In this document: one piece after another, positions 25,097 to 35,963 of the stretch
How the letters are laid out: every line of letters begins with the position of its first letter
Numbering within the stretch: position 1 is the first letter of the stretch
Source: Zingiber officinale
Taxonomy: Eukaryota; Streptophyta; Magnoliopsida; Zingiberales; Zingiberaceae
Assembly (NCBI RefSeq): GCF_018446385.1
Contig: NC_056005.1
Coordinates: forward strand, 95,649,171-95,713,170
Direction of reading: 5' to 3'
DNA: 64,000 nucleotides
Notes under the pieces: model-generated
What the model saw: the letters and a program-made list of their open reading frames with translations, nothing else
The model's database searches: none
What the model was told of the DNA's origin: nothing
Program-made: the position numbers and the translations under genes

Positions 25097-27429
25097 ATGG
25101 GTTAGAGAGTGTCAACTCTAAGCGAAAGGGTAGTTAACCCAATCATGAAGAAATTGACACTCAAGGAGCATTTTCAAGGTTTTTGTTAACCTTTGAAAAT
25201 GAAATTGAATTATTATTTACTCCTTGAAAGAGTAAACTGTGCCTAATGGTGAAAAATTGATTTTATCTTAAAATGGCATAAATTGGGAAAACCTAGAGAA
25301 ATACCAAGTTGGGATTTTGGTATTCTCTTAGAAATTTAAGGCAATCCGGGCCTTGATTTATGTGATTATTCTTGAGGAAAAATGGAATATGCCAACATTT
25401 GAGGATATGCTTAATTTTTAAGTGGCATAAACAAATCAAGAGAAATAGAAATGTCAATTTAGGTTTTGGCATTTCTTTGAAGCATTTAGGGCAATCTAGG
25501 TTTAACATTTTAAGTTAAAACAAGTGATATATTTTGGGTTAGCTAAGTGGTTAAGGATACTTAGATAGGTAATCTAGGTATATTTTATTTATGCTAAACC
25601 TTGCCATGATTATTTGCCCATCATATGTCATGACATCATGTCTATTTTTACATTTATGTTTTATTATGAAAAATCCAAAAATACCATGTCATGACATTCA
25701 TACATCAAGTAGTTATAGGATATTTTCTTTTGAAAATTATTTCATCTTGATGTATGCCATAACATAATCATGCATTAAGTTTAAATTCCTTGAAATTAAG
25801 GACAAATGACATTTAACATCACTTATTAACAAGTGACATCCTGGTGGATGTTTAATATTTTTAAAATGCCTAGATAGATATGCATGATCCCTAGAATAGG
25901 GTAAAACCAAAATCTCACATCTCACAAGGACTATAAGGTGACTTGTATGTGTTTAAGTGCACATTAGATACAAGTGAGATGTTAGGAAGATGAACAAAAC
26001 TCAAGATGTTGATTTAGTGCATTCTTCTGAGTTTTAGGTTCATCAAAACACATAGTTATGTGTTTTCCCATCATTGGGAAAGCTAATGTACAAGTCATAT
26101 GCATTAAGCCCAAGGAACATGGTGGGATATTGGTTTTGAAAATGTTTTTAAAGATAATTTTGGAAAACCTTGGTAAATGCTATCTTTTGATAGTAATCAC
26201 CATTGAATAGTTAGACACAAACTTGAAGAAAACACTAAAACTTTAGCAAGTTTTCAAGCTTGTGTTAATCTTTGAAAATATGATGTATTTTCATAGAAAA
26301 CTATTTTTCCATGATAAAGTATGCCCTAAATAATGTCTACACAAATTTTTACGATTTTTGGAATTTTGTAGAATTTTCTAGGGGTTTCTGAAATTGGCTG
26401 AAATTGAATTTCAGCAATTTCAAGCCTCCAATCGATCAGTGGATCGATTGGAGTGCCTCAATCGATTAGCCGATCGATTGAGAAGGCATTTCTCATGAGC
26501 AGAAGCTCGCTGGATCGATCAGCCGATCGATCCAAGAAGACTGAATCGATCAGTGGATCGATTCAGCAGGGCTCAATCGATTGGAACCCAACTCCAATCG
26601 ATTGAAGATGCTGATTTTGGCTGGGAAAGCTTATTTTCAGCATTTTGAACCTATTTTAGTCTAGGTAACCATTCCAAACCCCTGAAAATACATTTGTATA
26701 CATAAAAAAGGGTGTTTTCGTGTGGAAAACAAGGATGAATTGGTTAAGGAAGGCTAAGTTGAAGTTTAGGTTGAGGTTTGTTTCAAATTTTGAATATTTG
26801 AACCTCAAAACTTCTAAAATTGGGTTTCCTAAAGTTTTAGGGATTCCAAGTCATTGTTGGTGCAATGACAGAAGTTACCACCATGTCTTTAGGGGGAGGG
26901 ACTCTTTAAAGACATGAAAATTATTATTTTTCATGAACCTTGGAAGGTGGTCAACCTTCCGTTAAGAACATGCTCAAGGTTGAGCGTTTGAACTTTAATG
27001 GGGAGTGGATATCCTCATTGTTCAAGTGGTTTCAAGTGGATAATGCTCAAGGATGGGCATTTGCCTACATTGGGGGAGAATGTAGGGTTAAGGTTAATGA
27101 AGGGTATGGGACCTTCATTATCGTGCTGATCACAACGAGTGACGTTGTGAACAACGATGAGCAACTCTTTAGGGGGAGAGTTTTCAACAAGTGAATTTGT
27201 TGATATGTGCCCAAAAATGGGGCATGGTTTGATGTGTGCCAATAGGGGGAGAATGAAAGGGAGTAAGTTAGGCTTTCATTACCTAGAGGGAGTTTGCCCT
27301 CTTAGGGGGAGAATGAAGGGCTTAACTTATGTATTCATTACCTAGTGGCATGAAGAAGGTTTAGGCTATGGGATTAGCCTAACTTACATGTGGTATTGTA
27401 AGTGATAGTGTTGGTATTGTCAAACATCA
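25097..27429 (+). other. Non-coding 3' internal region of TR-GAG A
   Basis: About 2.3 kb between gag and PPT without pol domains. A second hairpin cluster lies at 26,425-26,605, and several GGGGGAG-type purine tracts (near 26,890, 27,170, 27,245 and 27,304) resemble extra polypurine tracts. The same layout recurs in element B (53001-55170), so it is a conserved part of the family. Confidence 0.8.
26425..26605. repeat. Internal ATCGATC-core hairpin cluster (TR-GAG A)
   Basis: Four adjacent hairpins with different, fully complementary outer stems: CTCCAATCGATC/GATCGATTGGAG, CTCAATCGAT/ATCGATTGAG, TGGATCGATC/GATCGATCCA and CTGAATCGATC/GATCGATTCAG. Confidence 0.9.
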
Positions 27430-27442
27430 AAAAGGGAGAGAT
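27430..27442 (+). promoter_or_regulatory. Polypurine tract of TR-GAG A
   Basis: AAAAGGGAGAGAT immediately before the 3' LTR, the usual plus-strand priming site. Confidence 0.88.
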
Positions 27443-28935
27443 TGTTGGTGCAACATCCCTCAGGTCAAGGTTGGCCTGGTTGACCAAGCTTGAGTCTTGG
27501 TTTGGGTTTCGATGTTTGACAATGCAAGGTTGATTGAAGAAGAGTCAAGTAGGTCAAGGATGACCGGATACTTGAATGGGAAGTCCTAGTGAGTGAAGCT
27601 AGGCAGGAGGAAAATCCTGGTGAGTGAAGCCAGGTAAAAGACCTAGTGAGTGAAGCTAGGCAATTAGGAAGTCCTAGTGAGTGAAGCTAGGCAGGAGGAA
27701 AATCCTGGTGAGTGAAGCCAGGTGAAAGACCTAGTGAGTGAAGCTAGGCAATTAGGAAGTCCTAGTGAGTGAAGCTAGGCAGGAGGAGTCCTGGTGAGTG
27801 AAGCCAGGCAAGAGAAATCCAGATGGGTCAAGGTTGACCAGACATCTGGTGAGAGTCCAAGTAGGTCAAAGGGATTGACCGGATACTTGGCACGAGAAAG
27901 AAAAGTCCAAGTAGGTCAGAGGGACTGACCGGATACTTGGCAAGAAGAGAAAAGTCCAAGTGGGTCAAAGGGATTGACCAGACACTTGGTGAGAGAGTCC
28001 TAGCTGGTCAAGGGTGACCGGATGCTAGGTCTTATGTACCAACAAGTCATGGTTGACTAGATGTTGGTTTAGGGGGCTTTAGACTTGGTTTTGGGTAAAA
28101 ACCAAGATCTGGATTAATCAGCCGATTGATCCAGCAGGTTTGGATTGATTCGTGGATCGATCCAGCAGATCTGGATCGATCAGTGGATCGATCCAGAAGA
28201 TCTGGATCGATCCGCCGATCGATCTGGTGAGTCCCCGCGAACAGAACCCCTCTGGATCGATCCAGAGGTCCCAATCGATCAGTGGATCGATTGGGACGCT
28301 GCTGCTTCGCGCGATAAGCGCTGGATCGATCCAGCGCTTTTCCAGAGCACAGAGGCGCTCTGGATCGATCCGTGGATCGATCCAAAGCCTCCCCGATCGA
28401 TTGGGAGCAATCCAATCGATTGGGATTCGACCGTTGGCGTCGTTTATAGCTGTTGGCGTGCGATTTCTTCAGCAGAACTTCACCGATTCATTTCAGATCT
28501 TCACTAGCTCCTCCACAACTTTTCTCAAGCTCGAGATCGCCAGTTCTTGAAGGTTCTTGGAGGGTCTTCCAAGTCAAGAGGCGGATCAAAGCAAGAAGAA
28601 GAAACTAGGGTTAGGGTTTGTGCACTCATTGTAAGCTTGTAAGCTTGTATTTCTTTACTACCCTTTCTTCTTCTTGTATTGAGTCTTGTAGGGCTTCTCC
28701 ACCTTTGGTAGTTACCATAAAGGAGAGTTTCATTAGTGGAGGGTGCGTGCATTGTGTGGATCCTTGGATTAGTCACCTCCCTTAGAGGTGGATACCAAGT
28801 AAAATCCAAGTGTTAGCATGTTTGTATTTGTTTCTTTGTATTTCCGCTGCGCATCCTTGAAGAAACAAGCAACGCCGAGCAACGAGCATGCGAAGAGCTA
28901 TTCACCCCCCCTCTAGCTACTTTTCGGTCCTAACA
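27443..28935 (+). repeat. 3' LTR of TR-GAG A (1,493 bp)
   Basis: Very similar to the 5' LTR but shorter: fewer 88-bp units, a shorter C run, and two hairpins collapsed to loop-less palindromes (28249-28268 and 28319-28335). Confidence 0.92.
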
Positions 28936-30183
28936 TATTAGTATGAATAGTCCTCAGACCTGAAGTCACTACGGTTCACTACATAAGAAGTTGTATATTT
29001 TGATATCGATAAACATCACCCATAACAGGGTGGACCATAAAGTCGATCACTGTGTATGCAATAAGTTATGCGGAGGGATGTGAGTGATGTAGATGAGATC
29101 TATCCCTTCCATATAACGGAAGTGATATCTATGGGTCCCTTGATTAGTAGGACGCAAGAATGCATGGTCATGTTTAAATGAGTCAATATGCGATATTGAG
29201 CTTATTTGATTGAGTGTGTCTACTTAGAGATTAAGAAACACAAAGATTGATAAGAGGATGACACGCTCTATGTCTCATTGATCAATCTAGATATCAAGGA
29301 TAGAAGGATTGAGTCATACAAGATAATAGTCACGGAAAGGTTAAGTCGGATCTCAACATTTTTGTCACTTGGGTAGCAATGATGCCTTGCTAGATGCCAC
29401 TCATTGCTTATGTATGTAAATGTTGATTTGGATACATTGCCAACGTTACGAGAACCTATTGGGTCACACACAAAGAACAAGTCAATGGAGATGGATTCAT
29501 ATGATGGATTATTGGATTAAATCTAATTCAAATTAGACTCATTGAGTTAGACTCAATGGGATCCAACTATTAGATTGAGTCCAATTTGAATTAGATTCAT
29601 TGAGTCAATTGGATTGATGATTAATGAGTTTGACTCATTAAATGATTTCATGAAGAAAGAGAAGTGTATAATTTGAATTACTCATGGATTGGATGAAGAG
29701 TGGACAATTTGAATTGCTCATGCATTGTTTTCATTGGATGAAGACAAATATTAATGTCAATTAAGGCAATTGACATTAAGGAATAAGGTAATTTCATGAA
29801 TCTATAAAAAGGGATTTTTGGATTCATTTTCATGATGAGTTTTTGGTGTTCTTGCTCTTCTTCCTCCTTCTCTCTTCACTTGGCCAAAACTTCCAAGAAG
29901 GGTTGCTAGCACAACCTTTGGTTGTTTCATTTTTCACTTTGTGAGTTTGTTAGACAAACAAGGATTGTTCATATGGATACCATAGAGGTGTGACCACTTG
30001 ATCGCGCCAAGATCCGCATCTAAAGAAATGTTGCTGTCGGGATTGTGAAGGGCACGCAACAAAGGTATAACTTCTTTTTCATGTAGAAACTTAGTATATA
30101 GTTTCCTTTTGCATGGATCTTCTGGATGGAAACTAGATGTTTTCCGCTGCGCTTTCACGTGTTTAGCGCCCTAGTTCCTTACA

Positions 30184-30599
30184 GTCAGAACCTAGCTTTG
30201 CAAGCTAAGAAGGATGAATAGGATTTTGACGCATCCCTCGATAAAGATGAAAGAACATATATGGTAAGAAAATTTTTAAATTTTTTTAAGTCTAACAGTA
30301 TTAACAAGTCATGGGCTAAGAAGCTTCTTCGAGAAAAAAGGAGAATAAGATGCTACAACTATAATGAAGAAGGACACGTAAAAGACAACTACTCAAAACT
30401 GAATGAGAAAGATAAGGACAAAAGGCCAACACGAGCGAAACACAAGAACCTTAAGGCGACGTGGGATGATTGTTGTCATCCGAATTAGAGATCGAAGCAT
30501 ACACCGAACTTGTACTAAGGGTAAGTTACCAAAAAGATAAAGACAAAGAAAGTTCATGTGAGATGAGTATCGATGAAGGGGGACTACTTCAGAGGAAAG
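30184..30599 (+). pseudogene. Ty1/copia gag, C-terminal part (H1), decayed zinc knuckle
   Basis: Downstream of the second GTCAG the copia gag resumes (NLALQAKKDE, then after a stop DEDE-like text and MVRKFLNFF). The zinc knuckle at about 30,351-30,395 reads CYNYNEEGHVKDNY: the second and fourth zinc ligands are Tyr instead of Cys. Text up to about 30,599 (EIEAYTELVL, SSCEMSIDEGG) is the usual spacer of such polyproteins. Everything downstream is replaced by another LTR. Confidence 0.72.
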
Positions 30600-31604
30600 T
30601 GTAGGATCGTACCACACGTGAGAGGGGGGAGGGTAAATCATGTGATTTAAAAAGTTAACCTTTTTTCGGTTTTGAAAATGAGTACGCAGTGAAAATAAAA
30701 CAGAAACTGAAAAAGCAAGAACACACTAACTTGAGGAATTACTTGGTTCAGAGCTTTCAGTGACTCCTACTTCAAGAACCACGATCTCTCAAACTATATT
30801 GATGGACAATCCACTATAATTATCTTCCAAAACCATCAGAAGAGAGCATCGAGTACAATAGAAAAACAAGGGCAAGTGTAACAAATCACACTTTCCTTTA
30901 TGCAGAAATTAAGTAAAAAAAATTTTTCGTTACCTAACACTTTGAGAAGATCTGATCGAGCTCAGTGTTGGATAGGTTCTCAGCAGTAGTCGGGCGAAGC
31001 AATGTCGTAGCACTGCAGACAGACGAAGTCGGAGCACCCGCAAACTCGAAAGGTCGCGTATTGAAGTTGTAATTGAGTTGTATTGAAAGCTTGGCTGAAC
31101 CCTTCTTTTATAGGCTATTTAGGGTGCCTCCAAGCCTCGTCCAAGTCGCCTCCAAGAGCAAACTTTATCTCACAAACCTCGGTCATGATAAGCTCCGCAA
31201 CCTTCAATTTTTTATCTTTTGGAGGGCGCCTTCAACGCTCTTCCAAGGTGCCTCTAGCACCAAGCTTAAGGCCCCTCCCAGAGGCATGCGAGGTGCCTCC
31301 ACACCCTCCCGCGCGGAGTCTTCGACCAGCATCCGAGGTGCCTCCAGGAGGCGCCTTCGCGCCATTGTCCAGGGTGCCTCCAATCGACTAGGAGACGCTT
31401 TGAGCATTGTTCACCAAGGCAGATTTTTCTCTTTAACTCCTACAAAAACATGTTAGTCCAAAAATAAAATATAACCTTCAAAATAGAGTTAGCACAATAA
31501 TAAAATAATATTATTAATTAGATCTTGTTTGTCCAAGACTACGATCGAGTTAAGGTCTCAGTTTAGGGATCCAAAATGGACCTAAACTGGACCTGCGCAT
31601 AACA
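30600..31604 (-). mobile_element. LTR-like segment in minus orientation
   Basis: Read on -, it starts TGTTATGCGCAGG (31604) and ends ACGATCCTACA (30600), giving TG...CA ends. A TATA box (complement of TTTTATA, 31106-31112) is near its middle, with GGAGGCACCT-type repeats upstream of it. No matching TSD (GAAAG left, CCCCT right), no PBS and no partner, so it is a fragment or altered solo LTR. Confidence 0.55.
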
Positions 31605-31635
31605 CCCCTAATTGGGTTTCATCCTCACTAGAACA

Positions 31636-33338
31636 TGTTGGTGCAATATTCCCTAGGTCAAGGTTGACCTGGTTGACTGAGCTTGAATTAGATCAAGCTC
31701 GAGTCTTGATGTTTGGGTTTCAATGTTTGACAATACATGAAAACAAGACATGAAGATTGCAGGTGATATTGTTCATGTGGTGAGATTGTGAAGGAGAGTT
31801 AAGTAGACTGTATACTTGACTGGAAAATCCTGGTGAGTGAAGCCAAGTGAAAGTCCTAACTGGGAGGTTAGGCAGAAGGAAAATCCTAGTGAGTGAAGCT
31901 AGGTAAAAGTCCTAGTAAGTGAAGCCAGGCAGAAGGAAAATCCTGGTGAGTGAAGCCAAGTAGGCAGAGGGAAAGTCCTGGTGAGTGAAGCCAGGCAAAT
32001 GAGAAGTCCTAGTGAGTGAAGCTAGGTAGAAAGAAATCATAGTGAGTAAAGCTAGGTGAAAGTCCTGGTGAATGAAGCCAGGCAAATGAGAAGTCCTAGT
32101 GAGTGAAGCTAGGCAGAAAGAAATCCTAGTGAGTGAAGCTAGGTGAAAGTCCTGGTGAGTGAAGCCAGGTACAGAAAATCCAAATGGATCAAGTTTGACA
32201 TCTGGTGTTGGGAAGTCCAAGTAGGTCAAAGGGATTGACCTGATACTTGGAACAGGAAATCCAGGTGTATCAAGGTTGATCGGACACCTGGTGGAGACAA
32301 GTCCAAGTGGGTCAAGGATGACCGGACACTTGGCACGAGGAGAAAAGTCCAAGTAGGTCAAAGGGATTGACCGGACACTTGGTGAAGGGTTTCTAGCAGG
32401 TCAAGGGTGACCAGATGCTAGGCATGATGTACCAACAGGTCATGGTTGATCGGATGTTGGTTTAGGGGACTTTGAACTTATTTTTGGGCAAAAACAAGGG
32501 CTGGATCGATCAGCCGATCGATTGGCTCATGCCCAATCGATCGATCGATCGATTGAGAGAGTCCCCACTACAAGCCTCCTCCCAATCGATCAGTGGATCG
32601 ATTGGGGAGAAGTGTCGTGCAAACAGAAAGCCTCCCAATCGATCAGCCGATCGATTGGGAGCCTCCGATCGATCAGCCGATCGATTAGGAGGTGTGATTC
32701 GCACGATAAGCCCTGGATCAATTAGCCGATCGATCCAGGCATTTCCCGAGAGCACAGAGGCGCTCTGGATTGATCGACCGATCGATCCAAAGCCTCCCCG
32801 ATTGATTGGGAGCAATCCAATCGATCGGGATCCGACCGTTGGCGCAGGATATAGCTGTTGGCGAGCGCTTCTCTCAGTAGAACTTCTACGTCTTTGATTC
32901 TCTTCTACACAGCAGTTCTCCATAACCTTCCTCTCCACTCTCACGCCAGTTCTTGAAGGATCTTGGAGGCACGTCCAAGTCAAGAGGCAAGTTACAACAA
33001 GAAGAAAAAGCTAGGGTTAGGGCTTTCATTGCATATCTTGTAAGATATTTCTTGTATTTGTTTTCCCTTGATTTCTTCTTGTATTGAGAGTGTTGTAAGG
33101 CTTCTCCACCTTCGGTAGTTACCGAAAAGGAGTGTTTACATAGTGGAGGGTGCGTGAGTGTGTGGATCCTTGGATTAGTCACCTCTTCTTGAGGTGGATA
33201 CCAAGTAAATCCTAGAGTTAGCGTTGTGTGTGTGTTTCTTTGTAATTTTCGCTGCACATCATTGAAGAAACAAGCAACGAAGAGCACGAGGAGCGCAACG
33301 AGCTATTCACCCCCTCTAGCTACATTTCGGTCCTAACA
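31636..33338 (+). repeat. 5' LTR of element B (1,703 bp)
   Basis: Starts TGTTGGTGCAATATT and ends CGGTCCTAACA. It contains CCTAGTGAGTGAAGCTAGG-type repeats (31830-32170) and ATCGATC-core hairpins (about 32,500-32,830). It shares termini and layout with the LTR of A but has diverged clearly in sequence. Confidence 0.9.
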
Positions 33339-33389
33339 AGTGGTATCAGAGCGAGGCCGCTCTTCCACTACAAGAAAAAAGCTAAACAA

Positions 33390-33780
33390 CAACGCTTTTT
33401 TGGCGTTGTCGTATGTACTTAAAAAGTGATGTTGTAGATGGTGTTGTAGAAAGTCATATCAAAGACAACGCTTTAAAAGCGTTGTGGTTGGTCACAAAGA
33501 CAACGCTTTTTAAGCGTTGTCTTTTCGTTCTTAAAAAGCGTTGTTATAGATGCTGTTGTAAAAATGCACATATCAAAGACAACGCTTTAAAAGCGTTGTG
33601 GTTGGTCACAAAGACAACGCTTTTTAAGCGTTGTCTATTCGTTCTTAAAAAGCGTTGTTAAAGATGCTGTTGTAAAAATGCACATATCAAAGAAAACGCT
33701 TTAAAAGCGTTGTGGTTGGTCTCAAAGACATTGTTTTTTAAGCGTTGTCTTTTATTACTTAAAAACGTTGTCTTTTTAAA
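33390..33780. repeat. CACTA subterminal repeats, left end
   Basis: About three copies of a unit of roughly 122 bp containing palindromes such as GACAACGCTTTTTAAGCGTTGTC-like arms (AAGACAACGC / GCGTTGTCTT). They match the kind of subterminal sites bound by CACTA accessory proteins. Confidence 0.85.
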
Positions 33781-34019
33781 TTGTTTTTTAATTAAATAGA
33801 AAAATTATAAAAATACTCAAAATTTACATATAATTGAATATCCACAACCACAATCATTTTTATAATAAGACTATTTAACAAATAAATAAAACTTTATATT
33901 ATACAAACAAAATGTATACATATTGATCCACAAATTAAATTTGTATCATACAAGTTATCCTTAACTTCATGACAATAATTTTTCAAACACACAAGTTTTA
34001 CAAAACCTCATCATTGACT

Positions 34020-34150
34020 AACCGCTGTTGTTGGTGTCCATCGCATGGAATTGCTTCTTTAAGTCCAAGAATCTCTTCTTCTGAAAGGCTTTCAGCTATC
34101 ACTCTTAGAGCCATCTTCTTCAACTTGTCATCAACACACCTGGGGTTGTA
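34020..34150 (-). pseudogene. Captured calcium-dependent protein kinase (CDPK) exon fragment
   Basis: On - the frame reads DKLKKMALRVIAESLSEEEI followed by LGLKE, which is the autoinhibitory/junction region of plant CDPKs just before EF-hand 1. In the next frame the following bases read FHAMDTNNSG, the start of the first EF-hand calcium loop, so a small indel (around 34,058-34,063) breaks the frame. The flanks do not continue as kinase. This is a short, dead, transduplicated piece within the CACTA element, on the same strand as its gene. Confidence 0.82.
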
Positions 34151-34492
34151 GGCAATCAAGAAATTTTGTATGAAAACTTTCATACATGTAAATCTCGTAC
34201 TAAATAATATGTCAATGTTATATATACATGTAATTCATACCGTAAGTGTGTTTATATCGTAACTGACAAGTTTTCTTTAGGGCCAACTTCTACTCAAGCT
34301 TTTTAAACACTGCATCAAAATAAAAAAATTGGCATTAGTTCTGTGCTTAATGAAAATCATATTTAGAGGAAAAAGCGGGAGTGCTGTAGATGGATATATT
34401 AACCAAGCATATTAATGTTTGACCTGTCTTTACAAGTTCTAAGCATATATATTAACCAAGCATATAACCTAAGAGGAATAAGTTACAAAATG

Positions 34493-34730
34493 CTACTTGA
34501 TGTTTGACCTGTCTTTATTGGATTTTGCGGCCCCGGTCTTCTTGTAGCCAGGCACAATGTAATACTTGATGTTGACTCTACCTTTGCAGTTGTTTCGGCT
34601 TGAGGAGTGGCAAAGAATGGTGGAGTAGAGGATGGATTTCAGGTATTCATCCGTGCCATCGAGGAAATGACTCCAGTAGGTGACTAGCATGTTGACCAGG
34701 GCATGCTTGGAGAAGATGACTTGTTTCAGA
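34493..34730 (-). other. Exon-like segment of unknown origin inside CACTA
   Basis: An open, GC-richer stretch on - encodes LVTYWSHFLDGTDEYLKS and RVNIKYYIVPGYKKTG. Its composition differs from the AT-rich flanks, like an exon. I do not recognise the protein. It could be another captured host fragment or part of the CACTA coding set. Confidence 0.35.
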
Positions 34731-35963
34731 AGCTTTTTAGATCAAAGATACGAAGTGCATTGTTATAAAACTAGATGCACGAACACTTGCTTATATGGTT
34801 CTTGAAATAAAATACATTCGTAACCGTCACTAGCCCAAGCTCAATAAGGAAAATTCACGGTAAATGTGCATAGTATACCTCAGATACTGCAGATGATAGG
34901 GAAGGCCAGAAAATAATGGAACAAACCTATGAAACAGCTATCAAGGGATTCACTTCAACTTTCCTAAACCAAAGAAGAAACAGATGGATTACAAAAGAAA
35001 ACAATTTGCACCATCAAACTGAAACTTATAATAAGCCTTAATAAATTAATGAAAAAAGAATTGTTTAGAAGTTCACTGAGAAACATATGAAAATACAACA
35101 AATGCAACTGCAAAAAAAAAATAAAAAACTAGTATCCAATTAACTTTTTTTTATACTTTCAGATCAAAAGGTCAAATTTATATACTTTGGTTCATGTTCA
35201 AGCAAGAGGATAACAATCTCATCGACAGTTAGTATTTCCTTTTAATATAGAACACTAAAAAGAAGGAATATCAATGATGAAACAAACCTGAAAATGCGAG
35301 CTACTGAGGCAGCGAGCAATCTGCTTGAACAAGGTAATCATGCAGCGTTGGAACTCTGTCGTGAGCATCAAAGACCAAATATTACCAAATATTAAGATCA
35401 CTGACAAACCAAATAATACCTTATTTTTAACAGCTATCTAGAGGATCTAGCTTTTTGACTTGAAGCTGGTTCAAAGAAGACAAATCAAATATACAAATAC
35501 TAAGATGAAAGCATAATGAAGTAGTTAACTTTTTCTACTTTACCTGATTATAAGATCTACAGCTTCTTGCTCAGTATTTTGCTGCACGAGTAATTATTAG
35601 AAAAACAAACCCAATAGTGGAACAAAAGCTAGATAAAGAAACTAGATAATTTACACTGACAGAACTTTACAGAATAATATATAATACAGTGCTTTGTACT
35701 TGCATATTAATCCAGAAAACATCCTTTCACCTAAGTGACAATTTTTCCAAAACATCATCATTCACAAAACATCATCATTCACTAAAAATTTTCACAAGTT
35801 TTTAAACTTCAGTGACAACTTTTCTTTGGGGTCAATTGCTCAAGGTCGATCTGGTAACTATGCACTGCATCAAAAAAATTGGCATTAACTATGATTCCAC
35901 CAAAAAAACCACCATTCCATGAACTTAAATCTAAATAGAATTATGGCAACTATCATTCCATAC

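Larger units (their letters stand above)
21533..28935 (+). mobile_element. Gag-only LTR retrotransposon (TR-GAG 'A'), complete, TSD TATTA
   Basis: It begins TGTTGGTGCAAC and ends CGGTCCTAACA. TSD TATTA flanks it at 21528-21532 and 28936-28940. Parts: 5' LTR 21533-23204, PBS 23207-23218, gag 23339-25096, non-coding 25097-27429, PPT 27430-27442 and 3' LTR 27443-28935. No protease, integrase, reverse transcriptase or RNase H is found in any frame. This is the layout of non-autonomous terminal-repeat elements that keep only gag, which must use enzymes of a partner. The perfect TSD and very similar LTRs indicate recent insertion. Confidence 0.92.
21096..30183 (+). mobile_element. Solo LTR (about 1,680 bp) split by a nested element, TSD GTCAG
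   Basis: The left part is 21096-21532 (TGTTAATATT...) and the right part 28941-30183 (...CCTTACA). The outer flanks are GTCAG at 21091-21095 and 30184-30188, a perfect 5-bp TSD. A TATA box (TATAAAAA) is at 29803-29810, so the LTR reads on +. There is no internal retroelement sequence, only TR-GAG A inserted at TATTA. LTR-LTR recombination probably removed the original body. Confidence 0.85.

Noticed and set aside
31073-31456. 127-aa open frame
   Set aside because: Falls inside the minus-oriented LTR-like segment; composed of GGAGGCACCT-type repeats.
30600-31604. Complete solo LTR with TSD
   Set aside because: TG...CA ends and a TATA box are present but the flanking 5-mers do not match, so it is reported only as an LTR-like segment.
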